A DNA stretch of 64,000 nucleotides from Bacteroidales bacterium (GCA_003818205.1 RPRQ01000001.1:62001-126000); one strand, 5' to 3'; shown: positions 34,962 through 44,815, numbered from the stretch's first letter. Made by a program: numbers and translations. Notes: generated by a model from the sequence alone, not told the origin.

Positions 34962-36578
34962 ATGAAAAAGATTGCTCGAATCACTTTTTTATTAATGGGA
35001 ATCACATTTCTTGAACTATTTTCAGGTTATGCCTGTACAAATTTTATAGTAACTAAGGGTGCGTCATCAACAGGCTCTGCCTACCTATTTTATAGCTGCG
35101 ATGGTGAATTCCTCTATAAATTGCGTTTAAAACCTGCGAAAACTTTTGGTGCTGACGAATACATCACCTTTGGAAGTAACAAGATAAAACAGGTTCAGCA
35201 GACCTACAGTGTTGTGGGTAACCATATCAACGAATACCAATTGGCTATCGGCGAGACTACTTTTACTGGCCGTGAAGAGCTGATTTCAACTAAAAATTTC
35301 CTCGATTACTGGGATTTAATTGGGCTCACTCTTCAGCGGTCAAAAACAGCCCGCGAGGCCATTAAGGTTATGACAGACCTTGTTGAGGAGTACGGCTATG
35401 CCAGTGAAGGTGAATCATTCTCAATTGTTGACCCCAATGAGGCGTGGATACTTGAAATGATTGGTAATGGAAGTAATGGTAAAGGGGCTAATTGGGTGGC
35501 AATAAGGATACCCGATGGAATGGTAGCCGCTCATGCAAACCACGCTCGTATCGGAACATTTCCATTGAACGACCCCGAAAACTGCCTATACTCCAAAGGT
35601 GTTATCAATTTTGCCATCGAGAAAGGGTACTACAACCCAAAATTGGGTAAGCCGTTTGAGTTTAACAATGCGTACGATCCTGCTAATGCGGAGAAACTTA
35701 AATACTCCGAAACTCGGGTTTGGTCATTGTTTCGAAGGGTTGCCCCATCGTTAAATTTGTCATTCGATTTTCATCGTGGCTTAACCGATATACCTTACCC
35801 GCTCTACATTAAGCCCGATAAGACGTTAAGTACATTGGATGTATTCGGATTAGTTCGCGATCATTACGAAGGGACTCCATTCGATATGACCCAAGGCTTA
35901 GCTGCAGGACCCTACAACACTCCACAACGTAACCGTCCTTTGCCATTTTATGTCGATAGCGTGAAGCACTCTTGGGAGCGACCAATTTCCACCTATAATG
36001 CTTCCTTCTCGTTTGTTGCACAGCTTAGGTCGGGTTTATCCCGCGAAGTTGGCGGTCTGCTCTGGTTTGGCTTCGATGATTCCTATTTTACCTGTTATAC
36101 CCCGTTGTACTGCTCTATCAATAAACTTCCCGAAAGTTTTGGCAAAGGGGAGGAGAATAAATTCTCGCGCGAATCGGCATGGTGGGTCTTCAACTTCGTG
36201 TCGAACTATTCCAATCTAATCTATAGGGATATGGTGAAGGATATGCAAAACGTTCAGTTTGGCTTAGAGAATGGCTTTGTTCAGAGGCAGGATTCTGTTG
36301 AAAATATTGCGATTGACCTTTTGAAGAGCGATAAAGGTAAAGCCATTCAATTTTTAACAGAAACTAGCGTGGGTGCAGGAAACAAGGTTATTAAGCAATG
36401 GCAGGACCTTGGTGACCTCCTGATTGCTAAATATAACGATGGTTATATACGTGATTCAAAAGGCGATACAAAGAATAATGGCTACCCGAAGGAGTGGTAC
36501 AGAAGGGTTGTAAATGACGAGCCTGAAAAATACAAAATTAAGGACGCTTCAAAGGAGAATCAGGTAAAGTCTTTGTAA
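34962..36578 (+). CDS. Exported C69 family dipeptidase
   Basis: 538 residues. The signal peptide ends immediately before Cys25 (SGYA-CTNFIVTKGAS). Cleavage exposes this cysteine as the N-terminal nucleophile of the Ntn-hydrolase fold, as in family C69/U34. FSIVDPNEAWILEMIG and HANHARIG are typical conserved blocks. These enzymes split dipeptides. The reading as a lipobox is less likely, because Cys25 is the catalytic residue in the family. Transcribed after a terminator, so it has its own promoter. Confidence 0.92.
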   Translation: MKKIARITFLLMGITFLELFSGYACTNFIVTKGASSTGSAYLFYSCDGEFLYKLRLKPAKTFGADEYITFGSNKIKQVQQTYSVVGNHINEYQLAIGETTFTGREELISTKNFLDYWDLIGLTLQRSKTAREAIKVMTDLVEEYGYASEGESFSIVDPNEAWILEMIGNGSNGKGANWVAIRIPDGMVAAHANHARIGTFPLNDPENCLYSKGVINFAIEKGYYNPKLGKPFEFNNAYDPANAEKLKYSETRVWSLFRRVAPSLNLSFDFHRGLTDIPYPLYIKPDKTLSTLDVFGLVRDHYEGTPFDMTQGLAAGPYNTPQRNRPLPFYVDSVKHSWERPISTYNASFSFVAQLRSGLSREVGGLLWFGFDDSYFTCYTPLYCSINKLPESFGKGEENKFSRESAWWVFNFVSNYSNLIYRDMVKDMQNVQFGLENGFVQRQDSVENIAIDLLKSDKGKAIQFLTETSVGAGNKVIKQWQDLGDLLIAKYNDGYIRDSKGDTKNNGYPKEWYRRVVNDEPEKYKIKDASKENQVKSL

Positions 36579-36914
36579 ACTAAAGGTTTGAATTGTAGGT
36601 AGAAATGGTGATCCTAATTTGAGTAGCCGTTTTTGTTTATGCTATTGAATCGAAAGATTTATTAACTTTAGGTATAATAGACAAAAATGGTCATTTTATT
36701 TAGACGATTCCTTTAAGGGATAAGCATGTTGGCTGACGAAAATGTCAAGCAATAGGTTGTCTTGGGCAGCCCATTGATATTTTCAGAAGCCCATTATGCC
36801 TTCAAAAGCTCATCTATGGATTTCATTAGTCTTTATGCAACGAATTTGGATTGAGTTTCGCTTGTTCTTACAATTAAAATATTACATGTATCTCTGTTTA
36901 AACTTGACTGGATA
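36579..36914. other. Intergenic stretch without recognised gene
   Basis: About 340 bases after the C69 gene with no plausible frame, hairpin or repeat family member. Together with 37065-37215 it makes up most of the gap before the TauE-like gene. Confidence 0.5.
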
Positions 36915-37064
36915 ATGCTCTCAATTGCTTGTTTGATCGGCTCAATACTATTATTAATAAAGGCTATTACATTTCATAGCTGGAGTCATAATACGTTAAA
37001 TGATACTATAAAATCTTTAAAGATCAAAAACAAGAAAATAAAGCCTAACGAAGTGAAACAGTAA
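36915..37064 (+). CDS. Possible small membrane protein (49 residues)
   Basis: An ATG-initiated frame of 49 codons: a hydrophobic stretch (LSIACLIGSILLLIKAI) followed by a basic tail (KSLKIKNKKIKPNEVKQ). The pattern suits a single-pass small membrane protein. There is no ribosome-binding site and no homology that I recognise. It may equally be chance in AT-rich DNA. Confidence 0.25.
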   Translation: MLSIACLIGSILLLIKAITFHSWSHNTLNDTIKSLKIKNKKIKPNEVKQ

Positions 37065-37215
37065 TAAGGGTTATAGTGGTATGCGAAGCTAACCCATTTC
37101 AGGTTCTTTAACGGATACAGATGAAGCCAGAGCTCTTCAACATTTCTTTGTGCGAAAAAGTTTTATTGTTTAAACAATTTCAATAAGTTTGTAAGTAATT
37201 GTATAAAAAAGTGAT

Positions 37216-38091
37216 ATGATAATTATTCTTAAAGCCATACTCGGCTTGATGACAACTTTCTTCGGTTTCTATTATATCAAAGACGCCTTAAATAAAAGAA
37301 AAACCTTTTCGAATAAACCCTGGTCGGGTCTATTCGGAACAGGTTTTATTACAAACTTCTTCGATACGCTTGGAATCGGGAGTTTTGCTCAGCAAACGGC
37401 AATATTTAAATTTTTTAAGCTGGTTGACGATAGGATTATCCCAGGCACAATGAATGTGGGTAATACCATTCCTACAGTTGCTCAGGCATTTATATTTATG
37501 ACAGCTGTTGATGTTGATACCTTAACCCTAGTTTCAATGTCAATTGCAGCTCCGATTGGCGCAGTGCTGGGTGCAGGGGTTGTAGCCCGAATGCCTCGTC
37601 GTAGGATTCAGATGGGCATGGGAATTGGGTTAATGGTTGTTGCGCTTATCATACTTGCCGGTTTGCTTAAACTTCTGCCTTTAGGGGGCGAGGCAATAGG
37701 TCTAACAGGTTGGAAATTGGTGGTTGTTATCGCCATGACCTTTATTTTTGGTGCGCTCCAAACAATCGGCATTGGGTTTTATGCCCCCTGCATGGCCATG
37801 GTATTTGCGTTTGGGATGCATCCGCTAACCGCTTTCCCTATTATGATGACTGCTACCGCCATGCTTATGGCCGCTGGGGGTTCGAGGTTTGTTAAAGAGG
37901 ATGCTTATGATCCTAAGACTGCCATTGCGCTTACCATTGCTGGTGTGGCAGGAGTATTCTTAGCTGCTTATGTTGTAAAATCGCTCCCGCTAATTATTCT
38001 GAAATGGGTGGTTTGCGTAGTTGTACTATACACTTCAATATGGATGTTCAGGTCAGCAGCTAAGCCTGATAAAGTTTTTATTGCGGTATAA
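37216..38091 (+). CDS. TauE/SafE family permease
   Basis: 291 residues with about eight membrane helices. The family repeats are visible (GTGFITNFFDTLGIGSFA in the first half, FIFGALQTIGIGFYAPCMA in the second, with glycine-rich turns). TauE/SafE proteins move sulfite, sulfoacetate or other small organic anions. The substrate is not evident. No sulfur gene lies nearby. It is followed by a PD40 lipoprotein 46 bp later, perhaps in the same transcript. Confidence 0.88.
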   Translation: MIIILKAILGLMTTFFGFYYIKDALNKRKTFSNKPWSGLFGTGFITNFFDTLGIGSFAQQTAIFKFFKLVDDRIIPGTMNVGNTIPTVAQAFIFMTAVDVDTLTLVSMSIAAPIGAVLGAGVVARMPRRRIQMGMGIGLMVVALIILAGLLKLLPLGGEAIGLTGWKLVVVIAMTFIFGALQTIGIGFYAPCMAMVFAFGMHPLTAFPIMMTATAMLMAAGGSRFVKEDAYDPKTAIALTIAGVAGVFLAAYVVKSLPLIILKWVVCVVVLYTSIWMFRSAAKPDKVFIAV

Positions 38092-38137
38092 TTATTGTAT
38101 CTGCTATTCAGGTTGTATAAGTTAAAAAAGAAAAATT

Positions 38138-39022
38138 GTGGATGTGAATCGATTTTTTCTTGCGCTACTAACCCTTACAATTTACAGCTGTAAGGACGCT
38201 ACAAATGAATCAGATACTATTCAATTCGACCAACCGCTTAAAGTTGAGGTGATGGGTTACAGCGATGATATTATGGAGCCCTTCCTGTCGAGAGGAGGGG
38301 ATACCCTTTTTTTTAATAATAGTAATGACCCATCTGTAAATACGAATCTACATTTTGCTGTAAAGGTTGACGATTTGAAATTCACCTATATAGGTGAGGT
38401 TCGGTTTGCTAACACCCCATATCTCGATGGAGTACCTTCGGTAGATAATTCCAATAGATTTTTCTTCGTTTCAACACGTAGCTATGGGCAATCCTTATCA
38501 ACCATTTATTGTGGAATTTTTAGAAAGGATAGCTTAACGAACGTGGAATTGGTTCAGAGTATTTCAAAGAATATGAGCGGATGGGTTAACTTTGATGCGG
38601 AGATAAGTAGGGATGGTAACTACCTTTTCTTTGTTGATGGGCGGTTCGATGAAAATGGAGGTCCCTATGAAGCAGATTTTTATTTGGCTAAAAAGGAGAA
38701 CGGAGCGTTGAAGAGAGTTCTGGATAACTCTACCTTCATAAATGTTAACACTTCAGCTCTTGAGTATGCTGCCTGCTTATCGTCCAATATGCTTGAGCTA
38801 TACTTTACAAGGGTATCAGTGCCATTTTCGGCAACATCTGAACCACAAATTTTTGTAGCAATAAGAAGTTCGAATAACACCCCATTTGGTAAGCCTTACA
38901 AAATTAATAGTATTAGCGGTTTTGTTGAAGCACCTACCATTTCTCCCGATAATCGGATGATATACTATCATAAAAAGGAGGGTGGTAAATATGTCCTTTA
39001 TATGGTTCGAAAGAGTGAATAA
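38138..39022 (+). CDS. PD40/TolB-like beta-propeller lipoprotein
   Basis: 294 residues from a GTG at 38138. Lipobox IYSC gives a lipid-anchored protein. Several PD40-like blades are visible (EPFLSRGGDTLFFNNS, GVPSVDNSNRFFFVSTRS, DAEISRDGNYLFFVDG, PTISPDNRMIYYHKKEG). Such propellers usually bind ligands or partners. Function is unknown. The start codon is the only one that gives a complete signal peptide. Confidence 0.78.
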   Translation: MDVNRFFLALLTLTIYSCKDATNESDTIQFDQPLKVEVMGYSDDIMEPFLSRGGDTLFFNNSNDPSVNTNLHFAVKVDDLKFTYIGEVRFANTPYLDGVPSVDNSNRFFFVSTRSYGQSLSTIYCGIFRKDSLTNVELVQSISKNMSGWVNFDAEISRDGNYLFFVDGRFDENGGPYEADFYLAKKENGALKRVLDNSTFINVNTSALEYAACLSSNMLELYFTRVSVPFSATSEPQIFVAIRSSNNTPFGKPYKINSISGFVEAPTISPDNRMIYYHKKEGGKYVLYMVRKSE

Positions 39023-39177
39023 AGTTGAATTGCAATAAATTTAGTTTTTATAACATTGGTCAAGAGTGGCGAGTAGAACTTGATGTTTCTTTAGTGATTT
39101 AGTATCTTCATGGCTAAGAATTGATTTCCCTCAAAGCTTCAAGAAATCTCCAACGCATTTACAGCTCTTAGCTAAAT

Positions 39178-39432
39178 AACGTGAGCTCGACGTAAGAAGC
39201 AACTTAACTACTTGTTTATTATCATTATATTCTTAATGATTAATTGGAATAGTGGAAAAATGGAACTGGAGCGATCCGGCAACTGCCGGATCGCTCCAGT
39301 TCCACTGTTCCCTGCCTACCCTGCCTACCGGCAGGCAGGCGGCAGGCAGGCATCATTCCAATTCCAAATCAAAAATTTGTAACAAATTACATATTAGAGC
39401 ATTACCACTATTTCTTAGATCGAACTCACGTT
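39178..39432. repeat. MITE-like element, copy 4 (inverted) with a 42 bp perfect hairpin
   Basis: 255 bp in inverted orientation, ends AACGTGAGCTCGACGTAA and TTAGATCGAACTCACGTT, flanks AAAT (39174-39177) and AAAC (39433-39436). Inside are a compound GC palindrome (39311-39351) and a perfect hairpin at 39262-39303 with 20 bp arms beginning GGAACTGGAGCGATCC and a two-base loop. The rest of the gap (39023-39561) has only a decayed CTTAGTG-type repeat. Confidence 0.8.
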
Positions 39433-39514
39433 AAACTAGAATTTTAGTACTATAAAGTTCATCAAGCATATGCTCCCATTTATGGATTCAATCTATTTTT
39501 TTGAATAGAGCAGA

Positions 39515-39544
39515 TTTGATGAAAGTTGAAAAACTTTTATATTG
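39515..39544 (+). promoter_or_regulatory. Putative promoter of the propeller kinase operon
   Basis: TTTG (39515-39518) and TATATTG (39538-39544) are 19 bases apart, close to the TTTG/TAnnTTTG pattern but one T short. The start codon follows 17 bp later. Confidence 0.35.
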
Positions 39545-39561
39545 CCCCAAATTGATTAGCA

Positions 39562-42500
39562 ATGAAATCATTATGGGCAATAGTTTTTCTTCTATTTTTA
39601 CTGCCATTTGCTAGTAATTCCCAAATTAATCATGACGGAATTCCTTTCTATGATTTCTATCCAATTGATGCCTATGGGTTGCCTCAGGAAACATGGTGCA
39701 TTAGTGAGGATCACAGAGGATTTATCTATGTTGCATCCAATAAAGGGTTGCTAGAGTTCGATGGGAGCAGCTGGAGAACATACGCCACCGATAATAATAG
39801 CGGAGTTAGAACTGTTTGCGCTCAGCCATCGGGGCGAATATACGTTGGGGCGGTTCAGACTTTCGGCTATTTCGAGCCTGATCGTAAAGGCTTTCTTGAA
39901 TATAAATCATTATGCCCACTACTGAAGGATCAAGAGCTCGATTTTAGCGATGTATGGCAGGTTAAGGAGTGTAATTCGTATATCTACTTTCATACCATGC
40001 TCAAACTTTTTAGGTATGACCCAAAGGATAACTCGTTGGTTACTATCGAATCAAAAACAGATTTTCAGCTAATGGGTTGCATCCAGAATGAGCTGTACGT
40101 CGGGCAGGGAAGCATTGGTTTGTGTAAGGTTGTTGATAATAGCGTGGTGCTTGTTCCTGGGGGCGATTTCTTTAAGGATAAGATCATCTACAATATCCTA
40201 CAGTACGATAACGATAATATTTTGGTTTCCGATAAATTCCATTTCTATATCTTTAATTTAGCCAAGGGTTCTCTGAATAAGAAGCTCACCAATTTGTTTA
40301 CCAAAAACTTACCATTTACAGATGAACGTTTCTATATTATTTTTAGAGTTAGAGGCGATAGGTTTGGCATTGCAACATTGAATAGAGGCGTTTATTTATT
40401 AAATAAGGATGGCTCTTTTCAAAAACAATTTAGTATCGATAATATCCTCCCTTCCAATGTTTCGTTTTATGGCATGGAATCAAGAAATGGGAATATTTGG
40501 ATTGGTCTTGATAATGGTGTTCTGAAAATCGAAAACGCATCACCCTTTTCAAAGCTTGAGTACAATAGGAAGAACCTAATATCGATAAATTCCATTGCTA
40601 AATTTCGGAATTCTTTATTTTATAGCTCAAACATGGGGCTGTTTACCAATTCTATGGATGATAAACTGAAGAGGAAAGGTAATGATTTTACCCAAACTAG
40701 CAGGTTTAATTTCAGATACTTGGCCCTTTCATATTATCAGGATATTAAGAACAGTAGCGATTCATCGCTTCTTGTTTCCACCGAAGAGGGGATATTTATT
40801 GTGAAAGATAATGTATCGAAGCCGTTAACCAATAAGATAGTGTTTCTTAAGGCATTACAGTCGAAGCAAGATCCTAAAATTATTTTTTTAAGCAGTAATA
40901 AAGGGTTAGCGATTCTAAAGTACCCATCGTATAAGTTCTCCGACGTACTCTATATCCCTCAGGTAAAAAGTGTAGTATTAAATATTATTGAGGATAGTTC
41001 GGGTAATGTTTGGGTGAGCACAAGCACCGATGGGTTTTATTATCTTCAACGGAATAACGATAAGTTCAAAGTATTATACCACTTCAAGCAAACCGGGGAG
41101 AAGAGTAATATTGATTATGCCTATCTGCAAAACAATAGCATAAAATATATTTATAAAAACAGGTTATATTCCTTCAACCTGAAAAATTACCAAATAACTG
41201 ATTGTCAAGGCATCCTGCCAGAGCTGCTTCAATGTAAGGCCTTATCATTATTGTATCAATACAACGATAGCACTTTGTGGTATTTTTACCTCAATGAGCA
41301 AACCCAAATCCCTTGTCAGATAATCGGAAACTATTACCCAAACTATAATTCAGTTTTTAGAAGGCTAAAAGGGCTTGGAATTCAGAATGTGTATCAGGAG
41401 TCAACCAATAAGGCGTGGTTTGGAACATCGAATGGGGTTATTTGCGCACAGAATTTTATCGAAAGCGAAGTGAATAAACGAAAACCTGTTGTCTTAATCC
41501 GAAAAATTAGCGTAAACAACGATTCAATTATATACAATGGTTCAGGAAATACCGGGGGGTATCAGTTTTTATTGGGAGATAGCATTGCCACCATTCGGCA
41601 AAACTTAACCTATTCTGGAAACGGAATAAGCATAACGGTAACATCACCTTTCTTAATTGCTGAAACCAATAATCAGTATAGCCATTTTTTGAAGGGATAT
41701 CAAGAAAAATGGAGTGAATGGGGGAGTTCCAATAGCTTTGATTACAAGAATCTCCCTGATGGAAGTTACACATTCTATATTAAAACACGTAACGTATTTG
41801 GTGCTGAAAGCGATTCGGTTGTCGTTAATTTTATTATAACCCCTCCATGGTACAGAACCATATACACTCATCTTGCTGGAATTCTATTGCTTACCTTTAT
41901 CATTATGTTCATTATCAGTAGGGTTCAGAAAAAGCATAAGGAGGAGACGTATAAGCTTGAGAATATTATCACTCAACGAACGTCTGAGATTAATAATCAG
42001 AAAACGAAGATAGAGTCGCAGACAAAGCTTTTAGACATCTCGAATAAGAGTATTCAGCAGCTTTCGGTTGTTGCGCAGGAAACCGATAACCCGGTAATAA
42101 TAACAGATGTTAACGGTGAAATTGAATGGGTGAATAAAAGTTTTTATCGCTACTTCGATTACACAAGTGAGGATAGGGTGAAGTTCTCGCAGCTATGTTT
42201 CGATGTTGACATAGAAGAAAAAATATATTCAAGTATTCAGCAAAAGAATCCGATCTCATTCTCGGGTCAGTTTGTAACCAATATCAAAGATGACATTTGG
42301 TTTCAGATTACGATTAACCCGATTAAGGATGAGCATGATGACGTGGTTAATATTATTATTGTTTGCTCTGATATAACCGATGTGGTCGAGCTGAACAAAA
42401 CCCGCGATTTAATTATCTCTGTAATAACCCACGATCTCAAATCTCCCCTGCTGGGCTTCAAGATGATGGCGAAGAGCCTATCGGATAATATTTCGAAGAT

Positions 42501-43056
42501 TGAGAAGAGTAAACTACAGGAATGGGTTACCTCCATGCACGATAACTCATCGGACATTTATGAATTGGTCGAAAACCTGACCAAATGGTTTAAGTCGCAA
42601 CGGGGTATGATCACATTTTTGCCCATTCATCTGGATTTGCAAATAACGGTCAACGAGGTTTTTTCAATTTTTGAACCACAGGCTACAACCAAAGGAATAC
42701 GATTAGTTAATTTCATAAAGGATGGAAGTACCATTTTTGCCGATGAGAATATGCTTCGTACTATTCTTCGAAACCTTTTATCTAATGCGCTAAAATTTTC
42801 CGAAATGGGCATTGTTTGCATAACTTCTGAGGAGAATGAGAATGAGGTAATTATATCGGTCACCGATGAGGGGGATGGGTTTGATAATCAGACCAAAACT
42901 AAGATTCTCTCTAGCGATTATACCGAGGGCTTTGGTTTGTTGATATGTAAGGATTTTCTTCAGAAAAACGGTGGGCGATTAATGATCGAAAGTAACTCCG
43001 AGGGCTCCACCATCAGCTTTGCCCTACCTAATCTTATAAAGCAAAAAGATTTGTAA
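39562..43056 (+). CDS. Propeller-type sensor histidine kinase (Y_Y_Y, PAS, HisKA)
   Basis: 1164 residues. Signal peptide (about 1-20), then a large two-component-regulator propeller (about 30-680, ISEDHRGFIYVASNKGLLEFDG, NIWIGLDNGVLKIE), a Y_Y_Y domain (about 690-765, WSEWGSSNSFDYKNLPDGSY), one membrane helix (about 772-790), a coiled coil, a PAS domain (about 835-940) and a kinase core with His957 (SVITHDLKSPLLGFK) and an ATPase domain (LLSNALKFSE). The layout is that of HTCS sensors of glycans or other exported nutrients, but without the receiver and AraC parts. Those roles are taken by the separate regulator that starts 1 bp downstream. Confidence 0.93.
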   Translation: MKSLWAIVFLLFLLPFASNSQINHDGIPFYDFYPIDAYGLPQETWCISEDHRGFIYVASNKGLLEFDGSSWRTYATDNNSGVRTVCAQPSGRIYVGAVQTFGYFEPDRKGFLEYKSLCPLLKDQELDFSDVWQVKECNSYIYFHTMLKLFRYDPKDNSLVTIESKTDFQLMGCIQNELYVGQGSIGLCKVVDNSVVLVPGGDFFKDKIIYNILQYDNDNILVSDKFHFYIFNLAKGSLNKKLTNLFTKNLPFTDERFYIIFRVRGDRFGIATLNRGVYLLNKDGSFQKQFSIDNILPSNVSFYGMESRNGNIWIGLDNGVLKIENASPFSKLEYNRKNLISINSIAKFRNSLFYSSNMGLFTNSMDDKLKRKGNDFTQTSRFNFRYLALSYYQDIKNSSDSSLLVSTEEGIFIVKDNVSKPLTNKIVFLKALQSKQDPKIIFLSSNKGLAILKYPSYKFSDVLYIPQVKSVVLNIIEDSSGNVWVSTSTDGFYYLQRNNDKFKVLYHFKQTGEKSNIDYAYLQNNSIKYIYKNRLYSFNLKNYQITDCQGILPELLQCKALSLLYQYNDSTLWYFYLNEQTQIPCQIIGNYYPNYNSVFRRLKGLGIQNVYQESTNKAWFGTSNGVICAQNFIESEVNKRKPVVLIRKISVNNDSIIYNGSGNTGGYQFLLGDSIATIRQNLTYSGNGISITVTSPFLIAETNNQYSHFLKGYQEKWSEWGSSNSFDYKNLPDGSYTFYIKTRNVFGAESDSVVVNFIITPPWYRTIYTHLAGILLLTFIIMFIISRVQKKHKEETYKLENIITQRTSEINNQKTKIESQTKLLDISNKSIQQLSVVAQETDNPVIITDVNGEIEWVNKSFYRYFDYTSEDRVKFSQLCFDVDIEEKIYSSIQQKNPISFSGQFVTNIKDDIWFQITINPIKDEHDDVVNIIIVCSDITDVVELNKTRDLIISVITHDLKSPLLGFKMMAKSLSDNISKIEKSKLQEWVTSMHDNSSDIYELVENLTKWFKSQRGMITFLPIHLDLQITVNEVFSIFEPQATTKGIRLVNFIKDGSTIFADENMLRTILRNLLSNALKFSEMGIVCITSEENENEVIISVTDEGDGFDNQTKTKILSSDYTEGFGLLICKDFLQKNGGRLMIESNSEGSTISFALPNLIKQKDL

Positions 43057-43057
43057 A

Positions 43058-43735
43058 ATGGAAAAGATAAGAATTTGTATTACCGATGACTCTCAGATGT
43101 TTTGCTATGGGATTAGGAGCATCCTTGAAGTAAAAAAACGCTTTGAGATTGCCGAAGCATCTTCGAGCAGCGAGCTTTTCAGCTTACTGGAGAGCGGCAC
43201 AGTGCTACCTCAGCTCATACTTCTCGATGTTAGGCTTAAAAGAACAGGTTCTTTGAATGGAATTCAGATTACGCACGAAGTAAAGAAAAACTATCCAAGC
43301 ATAAAAATTATAATCCTCACGAGTTATGATGAAAGTGAAGTGCTAAAAGAGGCGGTTGAAGCTGGTGCCGATGGTTTCTTGCCCAAGGAGGCCGTGGCAG
43401 AGGAGCTCATTGAAGCCATCGATAGCGTTTTAAATGGTCAGAACTATATGGGCAAGACCATTCCGTTCCATGCTATTAGCTACGCCTTTAAGAAGCAAAC
43501 CAAGAAATTAGACCTATTGACAAAGACAGAAAAAAGCGTGTTCTTCATGATTTGCAGAGGTCTAGTGAATAGCGAAATTGCGGATAACCTCCACATAAGC
43601 ATACACACCGTTGAAACCCATCGGAGTAATATCAAGAGTAAACTATTGATAAAATCTGATATTGAGTACCTAAAAATTGCCATCGAGGAGAATGTGGAGG
43701 AGATAATGAAGCTGTATAAGATTCGGAAAAGTTAA
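43058..43735 (+). CDS. NarL/LuxR-type response regulator
   Basis: 225 residues: receiver domain with Asp10-Asp11 and phospho-acceptor Asp57 (LLDVRLKRTG), and a LuxR-type helix-turn-helix (LTKTEKSVFFMICRGLVNSEI ... HISIHTVETHRSNI, split here). It starts one base after the propeller kinase and is its likely target. The operon may control the papain-like gene 180 bp downstream, but no binding site is evident. Confidence 0.94.
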   Translation: MEKIRICITDDSQMFCYGIRSILEVKKRFEIAEASSSSELFSLLESGTVLPQLILLDVRLKRTGSLNGIQITHEVKKNYPSIKIIILTSYDESEVLKEAVEAGADGFLPKEAVAEELIEAIDSVLNGQNYMGKTIPFHAISYAFKKQTKKLDLLTKTEKSVFFMICRGLVNSEIADNLHISIHTVETHRSNIKSKLLIKSDIEYLKIAIEENVEEIMKLYKIRKS

Positions 43736-43842
43736 TCCTTGTTACCTTTTTATCTATCTTTCATAAAATCAATTGTTTAAAAAATAGTCAGGAGTTTTCA
43801 CTACAAAAAATCATGTTTTCATCATGGTAAAATAGCAATTAC

Positions 43843-43877
43843 TTTGAGGTCTAGGGATGATCATTTCATCAACTTTG
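43843..43877 (+). promoter_or_regulatory. Weak promoter candidate for the papain-type gene
   Basis: TTTG (43843-43846) and CAACTTTG (43870-43877) are 23 bases apart; the second deviates from TAnnTTTG at one base. The start codon is 35 bp downstream. Confidence 0.25.
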
Positions 43878-43912
43878 TGGTGATTTTAAAACCTAACTAA
43901 ATTTTATTACCT

Positions 43913-44764
43913 ATGAAAACAAATTTTAAATGGTATGCCCTATTCATGGCAATCGGATTTGCAGTTGTATTCTTTGCTTGTCAAAAAGATGATGTATTGC
44001 TAGCTCCCGAAACCGATCCTCAAATAGCTCAAGACGAGGATTTCTCAAGATTTTTGGGTTGCGAACTCACTCCAGCAGATGAGTATGCAAAAATTGATTT
44101 AGCGAAAGATTTGCCAGAACCAACCGTAAAGGGTAGAGTAGTTCTTAGCACTCCTCCAATCGGAAATCAGGGCAATGAGGGTTCTTGCGTTGCTTGGGCA
44201 TCAGCTTATGCTGTTAGAAGTATTCTAAAACATGCACAATCTGGCGGTTCTTATAGCACAAGCACAAACATCTTCAGCCCTGAGTACGTTTATAATCAGA
44301 TTAAGCTTGGTTCTTGCTCAGCTGGTTCATATCCAACTACAGCACTAAACCTAATTAAAAGTCAAGGTGTTTCTACCTGGGCGGTAATGCCTTATAGCTC
44401 AACCAATGGTTGTAGTATACAACCCAATTCAACTCAGAAGGCAAATGCTGCTAACTACAAGATTTCTTCCTATTCTCGCATAACTATTAGCACAAGCAAC
44501 CTTAAAGCGTATATCAATAGCGGTAAAGCAATTATGGTTGCTGGTCCAGTTGATAATGCATTTATGAATTTAAAGAACACAGTTCTTAAAACCTGCTCTG
44601 GTTCAGGTGGTGGACATGCTTATGCAGTTGTTGGTTATGACGATGCTTACAGCGCATTTATCGTTCAGAACAGCTGGGGAACAAGTTGGGGAGTTAGCGG
44701 TTTTGGCTATATCTCGACAAGTATTATTACTCGTTTGTGGACAGAAGCTTATATCATGAACTAG
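43913..44764 (+). CDS. Papain-type (C1A) cysteine protease, lipoprotein
   Basis: 283 residues. Lipobox VFFAC (Cys23). After a pro-like segment (24-75) the papain domain shows the oxyanion Gln86 and nucleophile Cys92 in NQGNEGSCVAWASAYA, His235 in GGGHAYAVVGYDD and Asn253 in QNSWGTSWG. The catalytic set is complete. It is anchored to a membrane facing outward and probably digests protein at the surface. It is one of three papain-like proteins in the window; the others, at 10383 and 52958, have different architectures. Confidence 0.93.
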   Translation: MKTNFKWYALFMAIGFAVVFFACQKDDVLLAPETDPQIAQDEDFSRFLGCELTPADEYAKIDLAKDLPEPTVKGRVVLSTPPIGNQGNEGSCVAWASAYAVRSILKHAQSGGSYSTSTNIFSPEYVYNQIKLGSCSAGSYPTTALNLIKSQGVSTWAVMPYSSTNGCSIQPNSTQKANAANYKISSYSRITISTSNLKAYINSGKAIMVAGPVDNAFMNLKNTVLKTCSGSGGGHAYAVVGYDDAYSAFIVQNSWGTSWGVSGFGYISTSIITRLWTEAYIMN

Positions 44765-44782
44765 TTCAAAACCATATAGTTT

Positions 44783-44815
44783 AAAGAGGCGGATTATAAC
44801 GATCCGCCTCTTTTT
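44783..44815 (+). terminator. Rho-independent terminator
   Basis: AAGAGGCGGAT / ATCCGCCTCTT with a 6-7 base loop and a T-run. Strong terminator 18 bp after the papain-type gene. Confidence 0.9.
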
